This document shows positions 1 to 12,299 of a stretch of 64,000 nt of DNA, one piece after another. This DNA comes from Siphlonurus alternatus (Eukaryota > Arthropoda > Insecta > Ephemeroptera > Siphlonuridae). A model generated the notes under the pieces. That model did not search any database, was not told the origin of the DNA, and saw nothing but the letters and a program-made list of their open reading frames with translations. Each line of letters opens with the position of its first letter. Position 1 is the stretch's first letter. The DNA lies in contig OX463780.1 of assembly GCA_949825025.1 (NCBI GenBank), positions 48,877,280 to 48,941,279 of the forward strand, given 5' to 3'. The position numbers and the translations under genes are program-made.

Positions 1-480
1 GGGGCGTAGACAAGGGGGGGGGGGTGTTATAACCCACTCCCCCTTGAGAGCTGAACCTTAGTAAATTTTAAGGGAAAAATAACAAAAAAAGGTACTCGAC
101 GGATACGATTTATATAAAATTTTATGAAAATTTTTCTTAAAAATAACTTTAAATAAAAATTTATATCCCCGAAAGTCCCGAAACACATCGTTAGTACATC
201 TTTAATTCATTTAAAATCCGTCTACATGCAGTATTATGATTATTTAAGTATACTATAATTCTATTACGTAGTATTCATTACTCATTATTAACTTATTTAT
301 GTTTTTGTATATACGAAAAGACAACAATTTAAAATATAAAAATGTCGAAAATATTCCTCGCATGATCAGCATAAAAATAAAAATTATACATGGTATTTTA
401 TTATTTTTTAATTAATTATATAGTGTACTATATACATTTTACAATTACTAATAGTTTTATTGTTTAATGTATAGTGTATA

Positions 481-799
481 ATGGAGTATTGACCTCAATT
501 TTTTTTATTGCAGAAATGGATAGAGGGTGCAAAGTTATGCTACCCTGATTTTTTTCAGATTTTTTAGAGCCCGGGAACTATTTTGAAAAAATTATTGAAA
601 GTTCTTTTTGTGACGTCACGAGACGCCGCTCCTTAAGAAAAAGATAGGACTTGCCGCCGCGTGACGTCACAAAAAGGACTTTCAATAATTTTTTAAAAAT
701 ACTTCCCGGGCTCTAAAAAATCTGAAAAAAATCAGGGTAGCATAACTTTGCACGCTCTATCCATTTCTGCAATAAAAAAAATTGAGGACAATACTCCAT
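481..799. repeat. Foldback element (319 bp)
   Basis: An almost perfect palindrome: the start ATGGAGTATTG is matched by CAATACTCCAT at the end, and the arms pair to a short centre holding two TGACGTCA motifs. The inner arm sequence (TCAGATTTTTT, then CCCGGGAACT) also occurs in the foldbacks at 17545, 18215 and 24920, which have different ends. No coding capacity. Confidence 0.85.
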
Positions 800-1430
800 A
801 TCGGTTCAATCTTTAAATTTATTATTGCATGAAGTTAAAAAAATCCGATTTTTTAAATGTATTAATTGATGTACAGTATACTTAATGTAATAAATTGATT
901 TTCCTGTTTTGAAAATTTAAATATAAATATTTTTCTTGCTCGTACATCAGTACATCGTCTTAAAAAGTAGTCTATTTTTTATAAGAAAAAGTAGTGACGA
1001 AAATATTGTAACTACATAAAATTTACTATTTACGTAATTTGCTGCAACTTTTCATCGAAAAAAAAAAATATAGTCCACGTCCCTTTTTCAAAAAAATCGT
1101 GCATCATGAAACTAATAAAAATAATATAAAAGTGGTTATTAGATTAATTACTTGACTTAATTAAAATTATTTACTCAAAGCTTTATTTCTTACGATAGTG
1201 CAGGTATTGAAAAGAAATTAAAAAAATGGGGTGCAAAAAATATATAAAATTATAAAAAAATTGCATCAGGATACAAATATTCCTATAATTGCAGTACGCT
1301 CTGTCCGCCCTGCCTCTTTATTGTTATTTACTCTCGTAACCTAAGGATCTCGCACGTTTCTTTGAGGGCAGACGCATCATCCCTCCTCTCTCCCCCGAGG
1401 ATGTGCAGCAGGCTGGCTAGACCACGTGAT
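800..1430. other. AT-rich intergenic DNA
   Basis: No gene, RNA or repeat structure recognised. A more GC-rich patch at 1295-1430 shows no splice signals or long frame. Confidence 0.5.
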
Positions 1431-4400
1431 AGTCAGGGGAATAAGAGGAAAAAATAGTCGAAATCGCGCGTTTAGTGAAGAAAGCATGAATTTTTTTTTG
1501 GTGGTAGAGTTCACCCCAAAGATCAATTTTTTTGGCGGAGTCGCGCGAAAATGACCTTGGTTCGACCCCCCGTGACCTTTGACCCCGTGCTTCTTAATTA
1601 TTTTTTCCTGCCTATACTTTTCATTTTAGAGGAAAAATGTACTCTTGCAAAACTGTTTGTAATAATGAAAAGGTGATAAGAAAAAAAAATCAAGTTCGTA
1701 AATTAATTATTTTCAAAATGGCGGCTAATTAACTTAATTAATTCATGAATTCTTCGTACCTTTCGATGAATTTCTCTTAACTTTTGATATTTATGTTGAA
1801 ATTAAACCTCGCTTATTGTACACACACATTTTATGGTACCAAAAGTAATTAAATTAAGTCATAACTTGCACATAATTAGGCAAATTATTGATTTAATTGA
1901 GTAGGACCAGGTAACACTGTGTAAGCCATCTAGTTCAAGAATATTATGAAACAGCTTGAACAAGCTGACACGTGACTTACAAGTTGTTGGGACCCCCCCT
2001 GAACACACTGTTAGAAACTTTCCAAAAGTCCCATGTAGAATAAGGTCAAAAATCCGGGTTTGTCCCGGAATCCAAAAACATTTTTTTCCCGCGTGAATAA
2101 TTGACGTAGCGTTTTGCAAAATACATCAATTTGAAGCTTATACTACCAATAATTTAGGAAAAATACTCAATCATATTTTAAAGTATTTTATCATATGATT
2201 AATTAACTAAAACGCTAATTAGCGTGGTCCAATAAATTTTCAAAATGGAATATTTCTGAAGTTCTTGCGCGCATTGATTTTGAGTTTATTATCACATTAT
2301 GAGATCGTTTAATTTAATTGAAACGTTTTTGTTTCATACTCCTTACTTGCATAGAATTTTAGTTACAGTATGCAGAAGTGCGCTATTCAAGGAAGCGCAT
2401 ATACATGCATATATGGGCCATATCTGTGGTATATTAATTAGCAGCCACTACGTCTCTGTAACACACAATGCAATGTAAACGATCGAGATATCAACAGCAT
2501 ATCTATAATAACTTGCTCGTTCTCTAAATATGTTTTTTTTCCCCCTCTCGGGGTGAAAAAATTTGGGGGTGGGAAGGGGTATTCGAAATACTGCTGTTAA
2601 TAATTTATGCAACGCCTGCAGTATAAGAGTCAACACCACGGTTCCATTTACCCCCTTTTTATTCCTAATTTTACATTGAAACGAACTTGAAGAGTGGAGG
2701 GGGGGAGGGGGAAGGGAAATCTCTCAATTGATGCATAAAAAATATGTAATTAATTACCACATATATGAGCTTTATTTAAACTATTTTTTATTTAATTATA
2801 AAAAATATAATATGCATATATTAAAAAAAAATAAAAAAAATAATTAATAATCCATTTAAAGTACCCATCTGAATTGGATATTTTTTCAAGGTGGAGATAA
2901 TATTGTTGGATATTTTAATTTTCTTTTTTGTTTTTGTAAATTGAAATGTAAATTGAAGCATGCGTGCGTACAGGTCTCGGAACAGCTTGAACTTCGATAT
3001 TGCCTGTATGCTGGGTTTTGAACGATCGAGTCAAAAGAAACAGTAAGAATAACAACCACCCCCGAGTCTCATCCATACCCACTAAAATCTGGGTCATAAT
3101 AAAACATAGGCACAAGGGGCATTCACAAAGTCTTAAGGCCACATTTAAGGCTCGATAATTTAAAGCTTGATTTTAGACGTGTTTTTTAGACCCAAAATTT
3201 CTGGTCTTAAATTATTGAGCCTTAAATGTGGCATTAAGGCTTTGTGAATGCCCCTATAATTTTTAAGTAATAAGAGAGTAATACATATATTATACCTATT
3301 GATATTATAAGACAAGCTATACTGAAAACTGAAAAGGTATTTGAATCATATTTGTTATCGTGAATAAAATTTATTGCAATCCTATATTGACATAAAAGTA
3401 TTTTGTTTTCGTATAAAAACATATGAGAAACAATTTATGACTTTCATTATAAAGTTTATTTCATAATTATATTTATATATATACTGTAGTTCTTTTATTC
3501 TGAAAGTTTAATACAAAATAATACAATGCTTATAAATAATCTTTTGTCGTCATTTTCTTCTTATTGCGTATATTATTATTTATTTCTCTCTCTTATTATA
3601 GCAACAATTTTTTTTATCTTCAACACATTAATGATACTCATAATTAATAATACGATCAAATAATTATATTAAATTTGCAATCTTTTCAGAAATAAAAAGG
3701 GGGTAAATGGAACCGTGGTGTTGACTCTTATACTGCAGGCGTTGCATCAATTATTAACAGCAGTATTTCGAATACCCCTTCCCACCCCCAAATTTTTTCA
3801 CCCCGAGAGGGGGAAAAAAAACATATTTAGAGAACGAGCAAGTTATTATAGATATGCTGTTGATATCTCGATCGTTTACATTGCATTGTGTGTTACAGAG
3901 ACGTAGTGGCTGCTAATTAATATACCACAGATATGGCCCATATATGCATGTATATGCGCTTCCTTGAATTGCGCACTTCTGCATACTGTAACTAAAATTC
4001 TATGCAAGTAAGGAGTATGAAACAAAAACGTTTCAATTAAATTAAACGATCTCATAATGTGATAATAAACTCAAAATCAATGCGCGCAATAACTTCAGAA
4101 ATATTCCATTTTGAAAATTTATTGGACCACGCTAATTAGCGTTTTAGTTAATTAATCATATGATAAAATACTTTAAAATATGATTGAGTATTTTTCCTAA
4201 ATTATTGGTAGTATAAGCTTCAAATTGATGTATTTTGCAAAACGCTACGTCAATTATTCACGCGGGAAAAAAATGTTTTTGGATTCCGGGACAAACCCGG
4301 ATTTTTGACCTTATTCTACATGGGACTTTTGGAAAGTTTCTAACAGTGTGTTCAGGGGGGGTCCCAACAACTTGTAAGTCACGTGTCAGCTTGTTCAAGC

Positions 4401-4916
4401 TGTTTCATAATATTCTTGAACTAGATGGCTTACACAGTGTTACCTGGTCCTACTCAATTAAATCAATAATTTGCCTAATTATGCGCAAGTTATGACTTAA
4501 TTTAATTACTTTTGGTACCATAAAATGTGTGTGTACAATAAGCGAGGTTTAATTTCAACATAAATATCAAAAGTTAAGAGAAATTCATCGAAAGGTACGA
4601 AGAATTCATGAATTAATTAAGTTAATTAGCCGCCATTTTGAAAATAATTAATTTACGAACTTGATTTTTTTTTCTTATCACCTTTTCATTATTACAAACA
4701 GTTTTGCAAGAGTACATTTTTCCTCTAAAATGAAAAGTATAGGCAGGAAAAAATAATTAAGAAGCACGGGGTCAAAGGTCACGGGGGGTCGAACCAAGGT
4801 CATTTTCGCGCGACTCCGCCAAAAAAATTGATCTTTGAGGTGAACTCTACCACCAAAAAAAAATTCATGCTTTCTTCACTAAACGCGCGATTTTTCCTCT
4901 TATTCCCCTGACTATG
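1431..4916. mobile_element. Giant inverted-repeat element: two arms of about 1.23 kb around a 1.03-kb loop
   Basis: The left arm (1431-2663) recurs in reverse complement as the right arm (3691-4916) with very few differences; for example, the 86-codon frame at 1859-2119 reappears at 4235-4495 with one residue changed. No transposase is visible in arms or loop, and the short frames in the arms resemble no protein I know. The loop (2664-3690) contains a 139-bp MITE. It could be a long-TIR non-autonomous transposon or an inverted duplication; no target duplication was found. Confidence 0.85.
3116..3254. mobile_element. 139-bp palindromic MITE, copy 1
   Basis: The ends are GGGGCATTCACAAAG and its reverse complement, and most of the element is one hairpin. 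Copies of exactly the same length are at 36452 and 42080. This one lies in the loop of the giant inverted repeat. No target duplication is obvious. Confidence 0.85.
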
Positions 4917-5099
4917 ACGCGAGTGAAGACAGAGAAAACAAAAAGAGATGAGGGCGAGGTTGAGAAAATCTGGATGAGAGTCCTCTCGCGCTGAAATGCT
5001 CAAGTTTTGCAGCAGGTAGTTTATTTTGTCAAAAAGGCAAAAAAGGTGACGAGAGGGGGACACAAATTTTTGTCTGAAAATTTAACATGGGCGCACTAC

Positions 5100-5290
5100 C
5101 TCTATCCAAATATATTTCTCTATGGTATTAAGAAGGGATAAGGTAGGGAAAGGATGGTGGCCACGGCCTGTTACGCGTCCTAACATTTGCTAATTAAGGT
5201 GAGACTGAGGGAACCGTGGAAAACCTTTGTCCGGACGGACACTTTTTATCAATGGACCAAATTGATTTCAAAAGTCTGATGTTCAAATGA
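5100..5290 (-). mobile_element. SINE, reverse orientation, truncated
   Basis: On the - strand it matches the SINE core shared with 8258, 14546, 22160 and 31436: a GGTCCATTGA block, a gap, GTCCGTCC, a GTTTTCCACGGTT block, CAGTCTCACC, and a GGCCGTGGCCACCATCC region. The 5S-like head is missing. Confidence 0.7.
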
Positions 5291-6480
5291 TTCTGTCAGC
5301 ATATAAGTACACAACTAAATTAAACAAAATAAAAAGTCATAAGTCCATATGCATTGTAATTTAATACATATTTACATGACGTGGGTCTATATTATACAAA
5401 TTCGAAAAACGTAGTACAATTTCAAGTCCAACAAAACAGATTCCTAATCCTGGCAGCATTAGCAAATATTTGGCTTTATATTCAATAATATATTTTATTG
5501 AATTTTATATTCAAGTCAAATCTATAAAAAAAATAACAGTAAGATTTATTCACAGAAAGTCCAAACCCTCTTCACAGTTTCTAATTAAGGCTAAGAAGAA
5601 ATTAGACAAGGAGGTTCCTCTCACCTGCCAGGAGAGTCACAGCCGCCGTCTTACACATCGCTCTAGAAACTGCGGCCGCTCTAGAAACTGCGGCCACTGC
5701 GGGGCTCGATGTCACGTGAGAGGCACCAGTGACGTCACAGCAAGGTGCGCACCAGCAATCACCACAAGTCACTGGATAACCTATCTGTTTAGTACACAAT
5801 GGGGGACATTCACAAATCACTTTAACCCCCAATTTAGCCCCGATCTTTAACCCTGGTGCTAAACATGGTGCTAAAAGCTATGAGCTTAACATGGTTAGCC
5901 CCTGGTTTAGTACCATGTTTAGCACCAGGGTTAAAAATCGGGGCTAAAGTGGGGGTTAAAGTGCTTTGTGAATGTCCCCCAAGATGGATACATATTATCT
6001 AGTACTTATATTTAGCACATAATGCAATATGGTTATGCGTCTGAATAGAACTACACTGTTGTCATAAATTTAAGGGTGAATAAAATTGTAAGCTTCGGGA
6101 CCCATTAAAAAATTTGGTCAATAATAAAACCTCCTATAATTTTGTCAATGTACCAAAGTATGGAGAACCACACAAGTCCGAAATATTGTACGAGTGGACC
6201 GCGAGATGGATTCGTACGGAACGTAACCTTAGAACGGACACTCTCTCACGCAAAAACTAAATAATTTAATTGTTGTAATATTTTCAACGGGATTATCTTT
6301 TTTTTAATCATCTATTGAAGTATATTTTTTATAATATTCTTATTATATTTCCTCAATACACGATATTAACCACAGATTTCCCTCCAAGGCTTTAATATTA
6401 ACCAACGTTCGACGACGCTTGACTTTGCTCATCTGAGGAGAACACGTTCTGAATCAAATAAACATCATTGATAAAAACAC
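5290..6480. other. Intergenic DNA upstream of paralogue A
   Basis: Apart from the MITE at 5801-5980 and a GC-rich patch at 5620-5760 with an 18-bp direct duplication (CTCTAGAAACTGCGGCC), nothing is recognised. The 126-codon frame across 5470-5850 runs into the MITE and is not convincing as a gene. Confidence 0.4.
5801..5980. mobile_element. 180-bp palindromic MITE related to the 139-bp family
   Basis: The ends GGGGGACATTCACAAA and CTTTGTGAATGTCCCCC resemble the 139-bp family, but the interior (TTTAGCACCAGGGTTAA palindromes) differs. A degenerate relative lies in piwi intron 7 near 53185-53358. Confidence 0.8.
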
Positions 6481-6490
6481 TCACGGTACT

Positions 6491-6496
6491 TATAAA
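6491..6496 (+). promoter_or_regulatory. TATA box upstream of paralogue A
   Basis: TATAAA at 6491-6496 sits just before a GC-rich block that ends in a good splice donor at 6660. A start about 25-30 bases downstream, near 6520, would give a first exon of about 140 bases. Inferred from position only. Confidence 0.5.
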
Positions 6497-6519
6497 GACA
6501 TAAATCGGTGGGTGAGCAC

Positions 6520-6660
6520 GCGCGGAGCAGAACACCGTGAACCCTCGCAGATTCCGTTGCTCCAAGTCATCGCCCCTCCTCCGTCACAAGCGCACTAGGT
6601 GACACAAACTCGGTGGCTGTCAAAGTTGGTGCGTCTTCCACACAGCCTGCACATCATAAG
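6520..6660 (+). other. Putative noncoding first exon of paralogue A
   Basis: A GC-rich island in AT-rich DNA ends CATAAG followed by the donor GTACGT at 6661. It would splice to 7897, eight bases before the ATG at 7905. The 5' edge is a guess from the TATA box. The paralogue has an equivalent block ending GATAAG before a donor, which supports the call. Confidence 0.5.
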
Positions 6661-7904
6661 GTACGTGAAATTTTATGTTTTTAGATCAAAATCAAGTTCG
6701 AACGTCATCTTTTATTGTTTTTCTGTTATAGGATGACAAATTTTGTGTATTTTTAATCGTATAATGAATAATTCCTTTGGTGTTTTCGTATTGCATCATC
6801 CTAGAATAATTTCTTAAAAATAGGAAGAATTCATTGAATACGTAATATTAATATGGAATTTATTATCTAGCCTTGAATTTTTTTAAGCAACATAGAAATA
6901 ATACCATATATATATAATGTATATACTGATAATACGTTGTCTTTTGGAGAAAAAATATGTCAAAATATGGAATGAGATTATTTTATTATAGCTTCCATTT
7001 TGCTTCCAAGTCTAGCTATTAAAAAAAATTAATTACATGTAGTGTTCAGATGAAACCGCTAAATATTTGTAAAGTTGTTATATTTGATTATTAATACTAA
7101 TTAAAATTACATATATTATTTATACAAATTTTGTTCAATTTTAAGCAATTGAAAAATACAATTTTTAAATAATATTATATATACGTCTCAAATCAAAAGT
7201 AAAATATTATATTGTTGGATTTCTGGATAACTTCATATTTCATATTATTGATATAATTCATCCAGTTTACCATTAAGTCTATATATTTAATACGGTTTTG
7301 AATACGAAACTATTATATCAAAGTGCATTGCTAAATTATTTATATTTATAATGTTGCATTCCTAACTATGGGCTTGATTCAAGAAGTGAAATCTGAAGCC
7401 TGGTTATCTTTCTTGTAAGCAGGACTTCAATGTTATAAAAAATACTTGTCTGGACAAATTCACACTGCACCGAAACTGTACGCAGCTGCAGTCTGCTTAC
7501 TTTTAGTACTGATTTTCAACTAAAATGACTTTATTTTTTTATTTTGATGTTCTTTATCAACAATATTTTCTGTAAAATGAGGGGTTTGCGATTAAAAAAA
7601 AACTAAATTCCTAATTCTATGACGAAATAATACAACAGATAACGGTCTCTTACCTGAAAGAATTACAGGTTCATTTTTTTTTTATCAGCTAGTGCTCAAT
7701 ACAAATAACTGTCTTCATTAAGTACTTTAAATCTCTCTAAACATGTATCATGATATATATATATATGTGGAGATCTTTGTATCTAACAAATATAAATTTG
7801 TTAGTTAAGTTCACATAGTCTGTATTTTCCATATACTATGAGACATACCCCTGAAATGGCACGCAAGTCCCCTACAAATGGAACTTAACTTCTCAGCTGC
7901 TACG

Positions 7905-10900
7905 ATGCGAGCGCTAAGCACCTCCTGGGCATGTCTGCTGCTGTTGCTGGCGGTCGGCTCAGAGGGCGCTGCCCCCCACGAGCTGGCGGGGCTGGGGGCG
8001 GCGCTGCTGGACAGTGACTTCATGCCCCCGAGCCTGCTGATGCAGTCCGACCCCGCCCCCCGCCCCCAGGCCCCCGCCATCAACAACGCAAGCGTCAGCA
8101 TCGCTCTGTCAACCATGGGCTTTCACAGGTACGTTACTAATATTATTAATTACTGTTCGGAATCGGAATAACTCTCGACAATTTAGAATATATAAAATTT
8201 CCGATTCACTTGACGAAGCAAAGTTCTAATTTTGAATTTTCTGATTGATTGAGACTTGTTTTTTTTAAAGGATACACCCCTATAAGCTTGGAGTTCGAGG
8301 CTAGATGCAGTAAGATAGGGAATCATGACCACGGCCTGTTATGCGTACCAGCATTCACTGAAGTGAGACTGAGGGAACCGTGGAAAATCTCAGTCATAAC
8401 CAGGGGAACCACACTGCACAAGAGTGCACTGCATGGAAAGCGAGACGAATTTATACTCGTTTCCGATTCCGAATGATTCTGGACACCGTTCTACCTTCAG
8501 CCAAGTAAGACTTATTATTTCGTTGCAGACGGATGATGAACGAGTACCTTTGTCGGGGCTACATGGCGGAGGACATTCTGGAGCGATTGCAGCGCGACGC
8601 CGAGGACGGTGGCGGCCAGGAGAAACAACGCCTGCAGCACCGCAAGGGCAGCAACGCCACGCGGCGGCCCAGCAAGGGTGGAGCTCACCACCAGGGCAAC
8701 CAGAGCAGCAACCACCGACCGAGCCAGCTGCTCTCTGACGAGGGCTCGTCTAGCTACCGCGACTGGCTAGCAAGGTATACCGTATAGTCAATATACTGAG
8801 TTTAGGGGAGGGTGTGCAGAGTTATAGGGGTCTCTCGATCGTTCCAACTGTACTACATTAATATTATTTACCGTAAAGGGAGTTGCTATTGTTTCTAGTT
8901 TCTCACAAAAAATATTATTTCTTTCTTTTTTTTTTTTTTCCACTCACAAAACATTATTTTTATTACAGTACAAGCTCTATGACTCACTTATTAATACTTT
9001 TTAAAATATTAATTTTTAGTTTTAGTTTTTGCTGCATGTGAGAGCTCAATCATATATCTCATAACAATAAAATCACAGTAAATAATATAGACAACTATAT
9101 TATATCTATATTATATAGTAGTACATTGCATGTATTTATATATGGTGATAATTATTCATGCATTTACTAAATTTATCGCAAAAATATTAGAAGGTCTATA
9201 CATGAGCTGGTGTTTATTGTAGCTGATTTTCTTCTAATAAAAAACCTTAAATGAAATTATAATTTAATTTTATCATAATCAATATAATTTACATTCCAAT
9301 AATGACCGTCACATGACGAACTCATATATTGTTATACCTGATTCTCTGTGTTGACTAGGAGCGCAGTGTTGGAGGATATTTACCGTCGCTACGAGCACGT
9401 GGGGCATGAGGATGACGAGGAGCAAGACGAGGGCGAGGATCGTCAGAGTGACGTCAAAGAGGACGATTACGACGGGGAGGTGCGTGGTCATCAAACGTCA
9501 TGTGCAGAGAGGACGTGGAACTGTCATTACTTAGTTCATTTTAACGTTCATTTTAATGATAATATAATACATGACGAGTATGGGTACATATTCAATTATT
9601 AATTTGATTAATACAAACACGTCCATCAGATTTTGGATAAAGCATGATGGCAAGTTTCAGTTGATGAGAATTTTGTTATAAATTTTTCAAACAATTAATT
9701 TGACATCCCTCTGGGAGATTTATCAAGGCGACGAAATTAATTCAAGATGAGATGACGTTTCCTTTTATAATGTTGGTTACATCATTTCTCTTTGAGGTTA
9801 GGTCATCACAAAACAGAGGCGAGTACATGTATAATATTATGCAGCAAAATAGGCTATATAATATATCCCGTCAACCAACTCCGTTTTGGTTGATTAGCAT
9901 AAGCGTGAGGTGAGGGTGTATATTTTACCTTGGCCTCAGTGTACACCTTCAATACTCCATGATTCACCAAGTTAGATTGTGTAACGTTGTTTTTAACAAA
10001 GCAGGATGAATTTTTGTGATGCCCTGAAGTGTCTCTAAAGACACCTACAACCAATCTATCTATCCTCCACAGGTGCCCAGTAAACAGTTCCTGAGTCATC
10101 TCGGGTTATATTTGATTTGACGTCACGAACCTTATTTTTTTCTTTTTCCTATAGCTCCACATACAATAATAATGTGATGACGTCAAATCAAAGATAAGCC
10201 GAGACGACTGTACAAAACGACTCATTCAGTAAATCAGTGTGTACTGTCAGAGGTCTGACTCCCTGGTGCTCATCAGGTGACTGGCTGGGCGATGGAGGAG
10301 CCACACTGGTCTGCAGGCAAGCAGGACAGTCAGCGCCACCCTGAGGAGGACATTGGGGAGAGCTACCACCATCACGCAGAGTACCCTGACTCGGTGCACG
10401 CGGGCTCCAGTTCGGCCTCGGCTCTCAGTCTCGGAATCAGGGACATTTTCGACGTGGCACTTACCGCCATCGCCTTCCTAGCCTTCGGAATTTTCATCCT
10501 TAATGTCTTCCTCGGCATTCTACTGCCGGTGAGTCAGTTTCAGATCAAGTATGTTTTCTATCTAGGTTATTATAGAGATTATTATAGACGTACTTTTAAC
10601 TTGTCTGTGATTAATATTTGGGATTTTGACGTGCTTATATTATACAATCGAAAAGTAATAAAAAATATAAATTATGATCGTGATAAGTATATTATAATAT
10701 ATGCTTATTATGCTTATAATATCGCTGTCATGTTGTAAAGTTAAAATATAAGCTTTTGTTTGGTGTAATTTTATTTTCAGGTATGCTGTGTGTAAACATA
10801 AAATTTAACGTGTGAAAAACAAGTTACCTTCTACGACTCACACCACGTTTTAGTCAATCAGAATACACAGAGTATTAGCTCAATTAAAACGTAAGAGCTC

Positions 10901-12141
10901 ATATTTTGCTTAAAATGAATAAGAATCCCTCCTCTTCGATTCATTTTTGTGATGACATAAACTAATGCGTGGCTTGTCTCTATTACATTCCAAGCATACT
11001 GTAACACAGTGCTGGTATATCGTCCCTCGTCCGCTGAATAATGAGCTATCTGCCTTCCAAAATTCAAATGCAATAATGAGCTGTCTGCTTTTCCTTTTAT
11101 ATTAAAATTGCATTCACCTGGTAAAGCATACATCTCATTATTGCATTTGAATTTTGGTAGGCAGATAGCTCATTATTCCGGACGAGGAACGATATATAGC
11201 GTACCTCAGTTAAATAATGCAAATTTCAATAAGATAATCCCGTTTAATTTTGCAGAGTTCCTCGACACGAACGGTGGTGATCTCGAACCTAACGCTGCCG
11301 TTCCGTAATCGCGAGGGAGCGCTGGACATGGCGGAGAGCACCCACGAGCGGATCGCCCGCTGGGTGGAGGACCAGCCGGAAGTTCTGGAGACCCCCGAGG
11401 AGGGTGCTGCCAGACTCGCGCTCTCCTCCCTGCGCGCCGCCCTACAGCCGGCTCGCACGCATGCGCACTGTCTGCAGGCCGCGCTCTGCAGGGGAAACAA
11501 ACATGCCAGGGACCTCGAGGGACAGGCGAAGTATTGGTTGCCGATATGGAGGTGAGTGTGTGAGCTAGAGCATGTAATTATCCAAGAATTAGGGCAGTAA
11601 ATCTCATCATATATGAGATCATGAGCATGGATACACGTTTTATTTGCAAATATTAGCTAGGAAACAGAAAGAGAATTGAAATTCATTGCATCAATTAATA
11701 GAGCATGTAGATTATAATAGATTTAATTAAAATATGATTCTCTTTTTTTTTCTTTTTTTTTTTTTCTTTTACATACTGCTAGTATCCGGTATATAGTACC
11801 ATGTTTATAGGATTTTTTTTTTAAATTTATATATAATTGAAGTCTATTCTCAAAAAGATAGGATTGTCATCAATGTCATCATAATTGAAAAACAAGTGGC
11901 CTAACCTCAAGGCGAAGTGACATGAGTGCTCATCTTATGTTCTCTTATGTACACGGCTCTACGATACGAGCAAGTACTAAAAACTGCTGTTGTTGACAGC
12001 CTGGGCATGAGCTGGCTGGCACGACGAGGCGGTTCTGAGGCGGGCACCTCTGCACTCTTTTCGGGGGCGCTGGAGAACTTGAGGGCCGCCACGCTGGGAC
12101 TGGCGGGGGTGCGCTGTCACGTGCTCTTCCCGCCCTGCTGA
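7905..12141 (+). CDS. Uncharacterised single-pass membrane protein, tandem paralogue A (426 aa, six coding exons)
   Basis: Coding exons 7905-8128, 8529-8774, 9359-9479, 10277-10528, 11256-11551 and 12000-12141 join in phase (2,2,0,0,2) to a 426-aa protein ending at TGA. The start is the ATG at 7905, eight bases after a TTCTCAG acceptor; the paralogue has the same arrangement. An upstream in-frame ATG at 7878 would lie in the intron. Residues 1-20 form a hydrophobic leader. N61-A-S is a glycosylation sequon. Exon 3 is very acidic; exon 4 has a His/Glu-rich linker, then a membrane segment at about 257-279 (core AFLAFGIFILNVFLGI). The C-terminal domain carries an N292-L-T sequon and cysteines C353, C359, C419 and C426. 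The membrane segment recalls uncharacterised arthropod proteins, but I cannot name a family. Cysteines and sequon suggest a luminal C-terminus, which conflicts with a cleaved leader plus one span, so the topology is open. Confidence 0.88.
8258..8480 (-). mobile_element. SINE in intron 1 of paralogue A, reverse orientation
   Basis: A T-run at 8259-8266 marks the poly(A) end. The remainder matches the - strand of the full-length SINE at 14546, including the block with CGTCTCGCTTTCC and the GTGGTTCCCC block, but lacks the 5S-like head. Confidence 0.7.
10100..10204. repeat. Short foldback in intron 3 of paralogue A
   Basis: CTCGG-TTAT then TTTGATTTGACGTCAC at the left pairs with GTGATGACGTCAAATCAAA then ATAA-CCGAG at the right. 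Both arms carry TGACGTCA. Confidence 0.65.
11013..11199. repeat. Foldback element in intron 4 of paralogue A
   Basis: The arms ATAATGAGCTATCTGCC and GGCAGATAGCTCATTAT pair, with outer matching GTATATCGTCC and GGAACGATATATA. A diverged relative lies at 59645-59762. Confidence 0.7.
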
Positions 12142-12292
12142 CGTCACGACCTTCGTCTCACCTCGTCTTATTTTTTAAAAGGTTAAAATACGAGCTCTGA
12201 TTGGCTATTAAAACACGACTTGCGTCCACATGCTATATATATACCCTGTTTTTGCCAGAGTCTTATTAGAGAACTCGGCGCGCGCCGTAGAA

Positions 12293-12298
12293 AATAAA
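12293..12298 (+). terminator. Polyadenylation signal of paralogue A
   Basis: AATAAA lies 152 bases after the stop codon. A second candidate is at 13067-13072. Which one is used cannot be told from sequence. Confidence 0.45.
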
Positions 12299-12299
12299 T

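Noticed and set aside
1859..4495. Paired 86- and 63-codon frames as genes
   Set aside because: They exist twice only because they lie in the inverted-repeat arms; no family resemblance or splice context.
5655..5700. NotI/XbaI sites in tandem, looking like a cloning-vector polylinker
   Set aside because: The sequence is an 18-bp direct duplication (CTCTAGAAACTGCGGCC) and does not continue into a known polylinker; flanks look genomic.
5470..5850. 126-codon frame with His/Cys/Arg-rich end
   Set aside because: It crosses a GC-rich tandem duplication and runs into a MITE; no splice signals or homology seen.
7878..7904. Upstream ATG at 7878 as start of paralogue A
   Set aside because: It lies before the likely 5' UTR splice acceptor at 7896, and the paralogue has no equivalent ATG.
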